A stretch of DNA of 64,000 nt from Chlorella sorokiniana (lineage: Eukaryota; Chlorophyta; Trebouxiophyceae; Chlorellales; Chlorellaceae). Shown piece after piece: positions 1 to 11,094 of the stretch. The DNA lies in the NCBI GenBank assembly GCA_025917655.1, contig CP084617.1, positions 806,001 to 870,000 of the forward strand, in the 5' to 3' direction. Every line of letters begins with the position of its first letter. The first letter of the stretch is position 1. A model generated the notes under the pieces. It was not told the DNA's origin, ran no database searches, and was given only the letters and a program-made list of their open reading frames with translations. The translations under genes were made by a program, and so were the position numbers.

Positions 1-32
1 GGTCAGCAGGCGACAGGTCAGCAGAAGCTGAC

Positions 33-3000
33 CTGTCAGTTCCAAGTAGAAGGCCTGCTGGGAGTCCCAGTACACCGCCAGCCCCTGCAGGCGCTGCAGG
101 TCCAGGCCGGCAGCCCCGCCGCCGCCCGCGCTCTGCTGCTGGCGGCCGCCCATGGCCGCCGCCGCCGCCGCTGCCGACACCTCGCCGTCGGTCAGCGTGT
201 GGGCGGCCAGCGAGAAGCTGGGCTGCGCTGCCCAGCTGACGAAGAACTGCTCCAGCTGGAGGGCGGGCGTTCGGGGGCGCAGCTCGGTCACCCTGCACAC
301 CAGAACGCGTAAGTGGCAGGCTTGTGGCTTAATCTGCTCTCAGGCCAAGCAGAGTGCCGTGCTGCAGGCAGCAGCAGGTGCTGTTGCACATATTTTTTGC
401 AATGCGCCCACCTGATCACACCCTGCGTCCACTGCAGCCGGGCGGCGGGCGCGACGCTGACCTCTGCTGCCGGCAGCTGGTCGGGGGAGCCGCCAGCCCC
501 GGCGCCTGGCTGGCCCACCACCTGTGCGATGTGGCGCTGCGGTTGGGGAAGGGAACATGGCGCAGTGGCAGGCTGAGTGAAAAATCGAAAGGGTGAAGCT
601 CTCCACTTTTGGAGAAAGTAGACTGTACACCACTGTAAGCGAGGTAACGACTGTCGGACACACCTGGATGTGCTCCTCATCCTCAGGCGACAAATCATCC
701 TCGACGCTGCCGCCGCCGCCTGCCCGCTCGGCTTCCTCCCCCTGCTGCGCGTCAGGCAGCCCAGGCGCTGCGCCCTCGCCCGTGCCGCCTTGTGGCCGCT
801 GTTGTGTGAGGGGGCGGCCGTCCCTCGCGCGGTCGGCGGCGGCCGCTGCCTCATCCTCGCGTATGTCGGCCGCCAGCGCCGCCAGCTCCGCCACCTGTCG
901 CTGCAGGTGGTCCCGCGCCGCCTGGATCAGCGTGCTGGCGGCCCGCGCCGCCATGCACACGGCGGCGTAGTTGGCGGCGGACGCCGACAGCGCGGCGCCC
1001 GAGCTGCGCTGCTGCTGCCGGCTGGCTGAGGAGCGGCTGCGCATCTGCTGGGCGATGGCGGGGGCCAGCACCCGGGCCAGCGCCTGCTCGTCTGCGGTGG
1101 CCACCGCCTGCAGTGAAGGAACGTGGACGCGAAAAACCAGGCATCATGAGGAAGCTACCCGCTGCTTGCCCTGTCTGAGCAAACTCGCGAGTGACGACAG
1201 CGGGGCCTCGAAGCTGGACAGCCATGGGCTGTCGCGCAGTGCCCGTCTTGAAGCACGGGTCAGGGGTAGCAGCCGGCCTGTGTACCTGCGCATCCCGCAG
1301 GCCCGTCTTGAAGAGGGCGCGGGCCTTAGCGGCGTCCATGTCCGGGATCTTCATCAGCGGCAGCAGGTCCTGACGCACGCCCGCCGCCGCCATCTGCGGT
1401 AACAAACACAGGAGGGGATGTGGGGGATTGGCCGCACATTGCATGCTATGGGAACGCGGGTCGGCAAGTTGCAGGGGTGCTGCCGATCACGCAACGCCGC
1501 TCAGCGGCCTCAAGCGTGTCGTTGGGCGGCCTGCCTGGGAGAGGTTGGAGTAGAGGGTGGCCAGCGGCCACCACCCGGCGCTCTCGCACAGCAGCGCCGC
1601 CATGCCCATCCACTTGCCCGCGTCCTGCTGCAGCTTCTGGATCTGGCCGCGCGTGAGGCCTGGCGGGCACGGGCACGGGCACAAAGACAGGCGGCTACTG
1701 GAAGCTCTCCAGGCAGCAGCATGTTACGACGCGCCAACGCCAACGCTGCACAAGCTGACGGGCCGTGATGAAATGCGCCGCAGCCTCACCCCGGGACACA
1801 AAGCCCTCGCGCCCCCACTTGGCCACCACCGCATGCACATCCCGCTCCTGCGTGAGCTCGCTCAGCGCCAGCGCGGCCGCCAGGCGGGCGTGCCGCTGCT
1901 GCACGTCGGCGCCGAGGCTGCGCCCGCTTTGTGCGGCGTGCACGTGGGACAGGGACACGCCCACCGACTCCGCAATCTGCCTGCGCAAGCGCAGGCAAAC
2001 GCAAACTCACGGCCCAAGGATGCTCGCCTTCGCTGCCGCAACGGCTGCTCCAGCAGCGGCGGCGGCGGCAGGCAGCGTGGCGCGCCATCCCCGCTGGGGA
2101 CGCCGGCGGGCTGCGGCGGCAGCCGGCTCACGCTTCCTGCTCGTGCAGCCCCTGCAGCGCGCGCCCCACTCTGCCCAGCCAACGATGCAGAAGGGGTGGC
2201 TCAGCAGGCAGTGGTAGACCAGCACCAGCGGGCGGTCCAGCATGAAGCCTGCAGCGGCCAGGAGAGCAGAGAAGCGGCACGCGTGAGCCCTGCAGTGCAG
2301 AGCCGCTGCAGCACCAGCAGCGGCAGCGGTGCCATATGGATAGGAGGCATCCTTTGCTCTGCACACACGCCACCACACACACACACACACACACGCCCAC
2401 GCCCACGCACGCGCACCCTGGTCCGCTGTGCGGCAGCTGTCGTACAGCTGCATCGCGTCGTCCAGCGGCAGCGCCGAGTCGTACACCGCCCGCCCCTTGT
2501 GCGTCAGCTCCAGCGCGGCGGGCGCGTCACGTGCGCGCCGCACCAGCCGCTTGCCGCCATCCATCAGCGCCTTGAACGCCGCCTGGCAGGCCTGCCCCAT
2601 GATGCCTCGGTCCTGTCGAAGGGGTTGCCGGGCGGCAAACCGCTCTTCCGCAGGCCACTGCCATCCCCGGCAGGGAGGGCCAGCCTGCAAGCGCGGAGCC
2701 GCGTCGTTTCAAGGCGCAGCAGCAGGGCCCCACCTGCTGCGCGGCGGCAAAGGTGCTGAGCACCAGCCGCTCCACGTCGCCGCCGTGGCGCACGGTGCCG
2801 TTTGCGATGCCCTCCAGCAGCAGCTGCTGCAGGTGCAGCGTGTCGCGGTCGTCCAGCCCCGCAGCGCCCTGGCACGCTGCAGGCGCAGGGAGGAACGGGT
2901 CAGCGGCAAAGGAGTGGGGACGGACCGACGGGGGGCACCGCGGCGGCGCCCCATGCGCACCGATCTTGGCGGCCGCCTCGGGCGCCAGCACGCGGCTCTG

Positions 3001-6000
3001 CAGGCTGGGCACCGGTGCTGTGAGCAGCGCGCAGATCTGGCTCCACTCCTGGCCGCCCTCCGGCCCTGCAAGGGTGCAGACCAGACCAGCGGCGGCAGCG
3101 TTGCCCGTTGGGGCAAACGCGTGGCTGCAGCTGAGCATGGGCTTGGGCTGCCGGCATGCAACAACTCCCAGACCCCGACCCGGCGTGGCCTGAAGCGCAG
3201 CTCCCCCTCCCCTGGCTCACCCCTGCCGATGAGGAACGCCTCGCCAGCGGCCGCGTGCCCCGCCCGCCCCGCGCGTCCCACCATCTGCAGGTACTGCGAG
3301 CGCGGCACGGGCCCCACCCCCTGGTGCAGGCTGCGCAGGATGACACGGCGGGCCGGCAGGTTGACGCCCGCCGCCAGGGTGGAGGTGGCGGTGACGACGC
3401 ACACCGCACCGCCGCGGTACGCGCGCTCCACCCCCGCCCGCTCCTCCGACGTCAGCCCGGCGTGGTGCCACGCGATGCCTGCAGGCGCGGCCGCGCGGCA
3501 TGAGCACGGGTAGGCATGGACGAGCAAGCGAAGCGGCAGGAGAAACAGGCGGCTCTTGCCCCCGTCTCCCCCAAACACATCCTTCTCACCCCACCCCACC
3601 GCCACCACCACCCCGCCCACCCAACCACCTTGCATCATGCACTTCTCCAGCTCAGCGCTCATGGCCCCGCCCATGGCCGCCTTGATGTCAGCCACAATCC
3701 CCGCCCGCTGCTCAGCCAGCTGCGCCTGGCGGTCTGCCGGCGGCGGGGCGACCTGCCGGAAGGGCGGCAGGCGCAGGTGGGGAGTGCTGCCCAGCCGGGC
3801 AGGTGCGCAGGTGCGAAGCAGGGAGAGAAAAGCCGGCTTGCATCCTGCGGCAACCGGCAGCAGCCACGGCACCCAGGAGCCGGTCCAGCAACCAGGCCAG
3901 CCCGTCACTGCCGCGCGGCCCACCTGTGGCAGCAGCTCCGCGATGAGCGCCGCCGCCGACTCGCACTGCTTGCGCGAGCTGCAGAACACCAGCACGGGGT
4001 GGCCCTCCGCCGCCGCCTCCGCCACCAGCGGGACGAGCCGGTCGGCGTCGCGGCGCGGGTCGGAGGGCGCCACCTCCCGCACCTCGCGCAGCGGCGGCTG
4101 GCCCTCGCCCAGCTGCTTGAGCTCCTGCGGGCACCCAGAAAGGGGATGCAAGGAGGCGGGAACCAGATTGAATGGGGTGGGAGCTGGGCCGGGCAGCAGG
4201 GCTTCCATGGCTGGGCAGGTGGGACTAGGACAAGCGGGCTGTGCAGCAGCGGCAGGCCGTGCGGCTGTTGAGCGCGCCTGGGGCGGTATCTTCTCGTACA
4301 CCTTGCCCCTGAACACGGCGTGCTCCGTGAGCGGGGTGGGGCGGAAGTTGGTGAGGAAGAGCTCGGCATGCAGCCAGGCGCGCAGGGCTTCAAGCCCGCC
4401 CACTGCAAGCATGGGGCAAGGGGGCAGGGGACTGCCTCAAATCCGCTCTGTGGGTGGCGCCAGCCAGCCCCAATCCCGGCACCCCTCCCGGCACGCGTAC
4501 ACACGCGAGCCAGGCCCCGCGCCCCTCCTGCCGCTCACTGGTGGCGCTCATGCCGATGACCTGGACGTGCCGCGCGTGCGCGAAAACATGAGCTTGGACA
4601 GCGACATCTCCAGGCCGATGCCGCGGTCGCCATCGGCCACCATGTGCAGCTCGTCCACCACCACGCAGCATAGCTCGCCTGGCGGGGAACGCAACAAAGA
4701 ACAAGCGGCTGGATCATCTGGTACCAGCCAGTGGAGTGGCCAGTCTCAGGTAAGGCCCTCAGCGCGCTCCCTGCAGGTGCGGGCACCCGACGGCACCGCC
4801 CTCACCCAGGCGGCCCTCTTGCGCCAGCCGGTTGATGGCCACATTGGCTTTCTCGATGGTGCATATGGCAACCGTCTCGCCTCTGCGCAGTGGAGCAGAG
4901 TCATTGGCAAGCATGGGCCAGCAGAATGACGAGGACTGTTAGCAAAGCGCGGCACAGAGGCGGCATGGGTTCTGTTCAAATCGCAACCAGATCACAAGCG
5001 GGCACCTGGGCGCCAGCGCCTGCCCCTCCTCGCCGCCAAAGAAGCCCCTGACTGCGGCGCGCATGGGCGCCAGCACCGCCGCCAGGTGCTCGCTCTTCTC
5101 ACACACGATGGACACGTAGGGCAGTACGACCAGGGCGCGTCCGTACTTCTGCATGGGTTTGGTGGGTTGGTTGGCATGAAACAGGCTGGCTGGGGGGTTG
5201 CAAAGCACAAGGATACAGCAGCACACGCGAGCGGAAAGACCTGCAGTGCATACTTGTCAGCACCGGTCAGGAGCTGGATCTGTGCAGAGGCAGGGCTCCG
5301 TGACGCGCCCCCACCTCACCGGCTTGCTGCGGCGCGGCTGCGGGATGTCGCGCTGGCTGGCCAGCAGGCGGCGGATCATGAGCACCTCGGCCACGAGCGA
5401 CTTGCCGCCGCTGGTGGGAGCGCAGTACACCAGGTTGTTGTACCGCTCGCCGCACTCCAGCGCCGCCGCTTGCCAGGGGTACATGCTGCGCACACCCTTG
5501 CTCTCAAAGGCCTGCAGGGGGCGAGGATGTAACAGACAGGTGGTCTTGTTGTCGTGCGGGGCGGCTGTAAGGACTGCGCCTGCTGTGAAGGCAGGCCCTG
5601 CAGAGGCAGCGGTGCAGCGGCTACCTGCACCACGCCCGGGGCAGGCCCCATTCACACAGCCTCAGCCGCAGCGGCTGCCTGCAAGGGCGGCTCGCGGGCG
5701 CAGCTGCCGCTGGTGCCGCTGGACCCGTCTGAGGTTCTGCTGATGACGGTTTCGGTGCTGCTGGCAGGGCAGCGCCTGGCAAGTGCTCCCCACAACCGTC
5801 GACAGGTGGCAATGTTGCTGCCTGCGGCGCGCACGGCTGCTGACCGTGAGCTGACTGTTGTTGGCGAGCCATTGGCGCAGCAGCGCCAGGTGACGCAGCC
5901 TGCGCTTTGCCACGTGGGGCCCTGCCCACACTGGTGTCCTGCGGCGCAAGCGCCTGCTGTGGGCACAGCGCCCCAGGCTGCCGCTTCTGCTCTTCGCAGG

Positions 6001-6775
6001 GCGGCACACCCACGCTGCATTCCCGCCGCGCAGCACCCAACTGCTCGTGCCGCTGCTCCTGGTCTGCAGATTGACAGCGCGCTGCAGCTACAGCTGCCGC
6101 GGCGGCACCAGCTGCAGCTGCCGCTTGGGGGCAAGCAAGCACGTCCTTTGGGTGCTGTGGGTGCTGCACCACAGCAGCTGCAAGATGTTGTGCCGGGTTG
6201 CCCATGCTCTGACCATCAAGCTGCTGCCTTGAATGCGTTGGAGCTGGCGGCTGTAAGGGCGGCCTTGCGGCGGGCGGCTGGTGCAACTGCTGGTACCAGG
6301 GAGGAGCGGCTGGAGGCTGGGTGGAAACAGACACTGCCTGCACATGTAGCGAGGCTGCTGGCGCAGGCATGCGCTGCGTCTGGATCCCCTCTGCATCCAC
6401 GCCGGGCGGCTGCTGCTCCTGCTGTAGCTGCACCTGCCGCAGCTGGCGGCTGCGATGGGCTCTGTGCCCAGGCTGGCTCGCGGCCTCCGCCGGCTGCTGC
6501 ACAAGTGGCGCACCGCCTGCCTGCACCTGCCTGGCGCGAGGTGCGCGCTGCCCTGCTGGCCAAGAAAAGGGACCCGGACGCGACAGTGCCTCCATTGTAA
6601 AGCTGCATGGCTCTGCGCGCCCTGGCTGGCTGCCGCCTTGCACCCCGGCACGCGACCTCTCCGCCGACGACGCGGCCGCCACGGCGGCTGCTTCACAGGC
6701 CCTGGGTGGGTGTTCCGCAGGCAAACGGAGCCGCGAGGAGAATATCTCGCGTATTCCACGAGGCGGTTGGCTCAT
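33..6775 (-). CDS. POLQ: DNA polymerase theta (POLQ/TEBICHI), helicase half; C-terminal polymerase beyond left edge
   Basis: This is the superfamily-2 helicase part of polymerase theta, the enzyme of microhomology-mediated end joining (family knowledge). Translated exons read in order: an about 330-residue Ala/Gln/Pro-rich leader from ATG 6775 ([12 protein letters not shown]); motif I APTSGGKS near 5400; [14 protein letters not shown] near 5120; the DELH Walker B box [20 protein letters not shown] near 4640; GMSAT near 4550; [16 protein letters not shown] near 3970; [19 protein letters not shown] and [10 protein letters not shown] between 3490 and 3260; then helical exons such as [15 protein letters not shown] near 1340. 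Exons 664-1107 and 33-292 carry a Glu/Ala-rich linker and [15 protein letters not shown], which resembles the vestigial exonuclease-like region. That favours POLQ over the shorter HELQ. The family A polymerase domain must lie to the left. More than ten introns interrupt the gene. The leader has no recognised domain and its limits are inferred. Confidence 0.92.
2374..2394. repeat. CA/TG microsatellite in a POLQ intron
   Basis: A run of about ten CA dinucleotides (TG on the coding strand) lies between two POLQ exons. It is simple intronic sequence. Similar TG/CA tracts recur near 21690, 44520, 48480 and 60630, each inside an intron of another gene. Confidence 0.85.
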
Positions 6776-7299
6776 GACCTGCAGCGCATTCTGCAAAGGC
6801 GGCGGCCAGGGAAAGTGATCGCAGGGCAGTAGCCCGCTATACCACCGAAGGATCGTCCTTTCAAGCGTGGTTATGGAAGGTGCTTAAGCTAGCCACTGGG
6901 GCTTGCACCTGTCGTCAGCTTGCCACCTCGCCGCTGCCACTGTTGCCGTCGGGTTGGTCGTAAAGGGGATGAATCGCGAAGAGGCTGCAGTAAGATACTA
7001 GCAGGGTACACGTGAAACGGAAACGCTGGCCTTAGACCGCCAGGAAATGAGCGAGGGCGGATGCCGCTGTGAGCGCTGGGCGTCGCACGGTAGGAAGGAC
7101 GCCAACATTTCCTATCCATGGAGAAACTGTATGCAGTACTCTTGCAGCTCCCTCTTGAATGATATCTTGTTTGATGAATGATCCTGATGCGCTGTGTCCG
7201 CTGCGCTGTACCCCCAGCGCCGCATCGGTCGACTGCTGCAGTACACAAGCTGAAGCCAACGCTGGGCCTCAAGCCACTGTCAAGGTTGTGTTTGCAGCC
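6776..7299. promoter_or_regulatory. Divergent intergenic region between POLQ and MYND gene 1
   Basis: This 524 bp stretch separates the POLQ start (leftward) from the first MYND gene (rightward) and should hold both promoters. The right half, from about 7030, is the 5' flank of the duplicated MYND unit: the same sequence (GCCAGGAAATGAGCGAGGGCGGA, one mismatch) recurs near 10820, and a weaker copy lies upstream of gene 3 near 15170. I found no confident TATA box or other named motif. Confidence 0.5.
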
Positions 7300-10200
7300 A
7301 TGACGCATCTTTCCAAAGCTCTTCATCACCTCAACAACCTGGTCGGGGCCGAAGTGTTTGCCTCTCCGGTTTCCGACGCTGCTCTCTACGCCGATCGCGA
7401 ATGCGAGGATGCATGGGACTTTTTGATCATGCCTTCGACGCTTGGACAACAGGAGAGCAGGCGAGCCCGTCCCAGAAGCGAGCTTTTGCGACGTAAGAGG
7501 CTAAGGCAAATGCGTCTCGTCATGCGAGGTGTAGCCAACGCAAAGTGCCGCCGTGCAGGCAGCTCAAGGCCGTGGCCAACGCAGCTGCGCAGCTCGACGC
7601 CAAGCTGTGCCCAGCCGCAGCAGCTGGCAGCCTGTCTGCCCGCTCCCAGCTTTGGGCAGCCAGCAAGTTCATTCGTGGCGCTGCGATTCTTGCGGAGCAC
7701 CTGAGCCTTGCTGAGGACGTTGTAGCGCAGGTTTGCAAGGCAGCAGCAGTGCTGTTTGGAAGCGGCGGGCTGCTGCTGCAGTCTGCAGCCAGCAAGCCGG
7801 CGGAGCTCAGCAAGTGGGCGGCTGCTGGCGTTTATGCAAGTGCCAGCGCAACAAATGAGGCATCCGGCCAAATGGAGGCTGTGCAGCAGCTCTTGCACTG
7901 CTTGAAGGCTTATCCAACGGCCGCTGCAGAGTTTGCTGCTTCAACCGCTCGTCCCGACCAGCTCCTGGGCTGGCTGTCCTCTGTGGTGGAGCTGCTGCTT
8001 GTTTCAGAGGACCAGCCGTCAGGCAAGGGGTTTGGACCACATGCGCAGCAGACTCCTGCCTGCAACAACAAACTAAAGCAGACCGCCTCTCTTGCTGCAG
8101 TGACAACTGATTGGTGGGCTTACCGTGTGTGCGGCACATTGCTGGCTCCGCTGCTGGAGCGGGCATACTTTGAGGAGCACAGGCGCAGCTTGACAGCGAA
8201 CGCTGCCCTGCAGCAGAGATGCGCTGCCGTGCTGCTGCTGTGCTTTCACGCCGCGGGTCGCGGACTGGCACGTGCGCCGCCGCAGGACGCCTGGGGCAAG
8301 CCGTGTCGCACCGACGATTTTTTCCTGGAAGGCTTATCCAACTGCTTCCAAGGCTCAACGTGCCTGCATGGGGCAATCAAACACCAGCTCAGTACTGACC
8401 CCATGGCAGTGCTGAGGTCAGCCATGGACATTTTTGAGCAGCTGGATCTGCCCGACAGCTTGGCAGCCCCTGCCCTGAGCAGCGGCTCTGTGGCTGCAGC
8501 AGGCGGCAGCCACAGCCACCGTGTGACCGTGGCGCCTCAGTGCCATGTCATCATAGCTAGCATAATGAGCGTTGCTTTGGCTTACATGCAGCAGCGCATG
8601 GCGCAGCCCTCAGCCGACGTGCTTGCGGCACTGCCACAGCTGGCCCGGCGCCTGGTTCAGCTCACTCCGCGGTTTGCCTGGCTCATCAGCAGCTTGGCGT
8701 CTCCGGCAGCCCAGCCAGCATTGCTAGCAATACAGCAGGGCAGGTGCGGCAACCTGCCGCACGACTTGTTGGTGACCCTGAGCGCTGTCAGCGAGCCCTG
8801 CCTGCGGTGCACCAGCTGGGTGCAAGCCATTTCCAGCGCAGAAGAGCTGCGGGAATGGAATGCTGCTGCAGATGCAGCGCTGCGGCTGTCGCCGGTGGCG
8901 GTCGACTGTTGGGAGCAGTGCAGCGAGCAGGTCAGGAGGCAGCGGCAGCAAGGGCAGGGCGCCGACGTCAACCGGCAGCCAAAGCCTGACCTTGTGGCGG
9001 CAGATCTGGTGAATCGGTGCCTCGGCATGTGGTCCCAGGCAGTCAGGATGGCGGATGAGTATGTGGATCAAGTGCTGTCTGCCTGGGCTGTAGCAAGAGC
9101 AGCGGGCGTGGTTGTGCCGGACCCTGGGCACACAACGCAGCTGGCGCCGCTGCTCTGGCAGCTGCACGGCCATTCATGCCGGCTTGTTCACTACATTGTT
9201 GGCTCGCGCTCGGAGCGGCAGAGTCTCCTGCGGGGCGGCCTTGTTCAGGGGTGGGCCAAACTGGCCGACAGACTTTCCCGAGCCTTCTATAGCGGTGCTG
9301 GCTTGCTGGCGGCTTTGTTGGACAGGGATGCCGCACCTGGCCAGGGGCGCTGGAGGTGGGTTGAATGGAAGGGGACAACATCGCGTGATGTGTGTCCTGA
9401 GTCGGTGTCCCCATGCATGTGTGCCTGCAGGTCGATGTTGCGCTCCCTTGCTGCTGCACACTTGGCGGCGGTGGCCGCACTGATGCCGCATCTTGGCTCG
9501 GGAGTGCCAGAACAATTCACGCTGCTCAACTTGAGAGCTGCTTGCTATGTGCCGAGCATCCTTCTCAGCCACCCCCTATCAAGAGATGGTGCTGACTCTT
9601 GTACGGCCTTTGTTCCAGGCAAGGTTGACATGCGAGAGCAGTGCGAGCGAGGCTTGCCCAGGCATTTCACAGCTTCCCATGCAGGAATCTGCCAGTTTCC
9701 AGACATTCATCCATCTTCTGCTTCCCTTGATGGGTGGGGATGAGGCCATGGGCCTCACCATCATCCTTGTGAGGAGCAGCCTGATTGAACAAGCTTTTGA
9801 GGCTGCAGGGGACGACCCTCGACTAAGCCAGGCAAGGCTGTCCCTGCATCCACACAACTTGTGGCTTGCTGCGTAGCCTTCCGCCATCAGCGCCTCTCGT
9901 GCCTGAGAGCTGCTTGAGGCTGGCTTCACACGACCGCCGCCTCGTTGATTTGTGCAGGCCATCGGGAATCTGTATGGGCACTTTTGCTCCGTCCTGTTGG
10001 CCCACACTATCGGGAAGCTCGGCATCGAGATTCCAGCGGAATTTATGAGCGGCATGACGGCTCTGATGGTTGCGCTACAGGCTGCAGAGGCTGCTGCTCC
10101 GCCAACAGCGCTACCGCAGCACATCGTCCTCAACGCGCTCCAGGGTGCCAGGAGGTTGGCCGATGCCCTGCTGGCCTGGCAGCAGCGGCCTGAGCAGCTG

Positions 10201-10449
10201 GAAGCGGAGCGTCTGCAGCTTGCAAAGGCTCAGGCCCTGCGCAGCTGCGCCTACCTGTGCTGCCCAAACGTGGGTGGCGGCGGCAGCATGATGGCGGGGC
10301 GGGGCGGTGGCGGCAAGCTGTGCAGCGGCTGCCGCGTGGCCTGGTACTGCGGTACTGCCTGCTCGCATGCCGACTGGCGGGCTGGCGGGCACAAGCACGC
10401 GTGTGCCGCCCTCAGGGCTGCGCGGCTGCGTGAGCAGCAGCAGGCGTGA
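7300..10449 (+). CDS. MYND zinc-finger protein, tandem paralogue 1
   Basis: Large helical protein of unknown function with a C-terminal MYND zinc finger, a fold that usually binds proline-rich partner peptides. Exons from comparing the three copies: 7300-7492, 7563-8022, 8101-9355, 9431-9618, 9685-9831 and 9958-10449. The first residues are MTHLSKALHHLNNLVGAEVF. The finger, near 10250-10420, reads CAYLCCP, a Gly/Met loop, CSGCRVAWYCGTACSHADW and HKHAC, with the Cys/His ligands present. Introns 2, 4 and 5 start with GC instead of GT. Two frame problems exist: exon 1 ends in a phase that does not fit exon 2, and exon 4 is two bases short of copy 3 near 9575 (shared with copy 2). These could be consensus errors or real damage. 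The MYND assignment is firm and the function is unknown. Confidence 0.8.
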
Positions 10450-10729
10450 AGGGTTGTCTGATAGGTGGTCTTCCTTTGCATGCAATACTCAAGACAACCT
10501 TTGTTTAGTGTGCCCTGGCCGTGTGGTACCTGCATCCCTGCTCCCTGTACGGCTCCTCTCGCCCCGCTTTGTATGCTTGTCTCCTGCTTTCCTGCTTGCA
10601 TGCCCTGTTTGTCTGGCCGGCATGTCACAGTCTTCTGTCAGCGCAACAATGTGCAACAAGAGCCAGGCAGAGGAGTGCGTCCAGATAGCGTGGCAGTCTC
10701 ACTGTTCTCACTGCGCTTGACCTCGGCAC

Positions 10730-10808
10730 ATCTCCAGACCTATGCCGCGGTCGCCGTCCGCCACCATGTGCAGCTTATCCACCACCACGCAGCACAGCTT
10801 GCCTGACG
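10730..10808 (-). pseudogene. Fragment of the POLQ DELH-box exon
   Basis: About 79 bp matches POLQ 4604-4682 in the same orientation, with about ten mismatches by eye. On the minus strand it encodes a relic of the helicase Walker B box ([20 protein letters not shown]), so the acidic DELH has become DKLH. It includes the splice acceptor side of the exon and stops inside it. There is no other POLQ exon nearby. It sits exactly where MYND unit 1 homology ends and just before unit 2 begins, so it is junction debris and not a gene. Confidence 0.85.
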
Positions 10809-11094
10809 AGGGCCCTAGTCCGCCAGGAAATGAGCGAGGGCGGACGCCGCTGTGAGCGCTGGGCGTCGCTCGATAGGAAGGACGCCAATGTTTTCCCCTT
10901 CACCTTCATGGAGATAGAGTATGCAATGCCCATCCATCTCCATCTGTCGTGATTTCATTTCAATGACATCATGATATTGGTGGGCTGCGTCCCCTGTGCT
11001 TTACCCCAGCGCCGCATCATCAGTCGACCGCTGCAGTACACATAGTGAAGCCAAACCTTGGCCTCTCTTCACTGTCAAGGTTTTGTTTGCAGCC

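Noticed and set aside
2709-4412. A long open frame of 567 codons on the minus strand inside POLQ
   Set aside because: It reads through several introns with clear splice sites; only parts of it are the helicase frame.
33-5513. HELQ/Hel308 instead of polymerase theta
   Set aside because: Sequence after the helicase continues into a long linker and a strand pattern resembling the exonuclease-like part of POLQ, which HELQ lacks. The polymerase domain itself is off the edge, so some doubt remains.
6790-6900. tRNA-like words on the minus strand (GGTGGTATAGCGGGC)
   Set aside because: The D-arm-like word has no acceptor stem, anticodon arm or TPsiC arm at proper spacing.
9619-9684. Reading straight through intron 4 of MYND copy 1, which is open
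   Set aside because: Copies 2 and 3 have stops in the matching segment, and a GC-AG intron restores the same join in all three.
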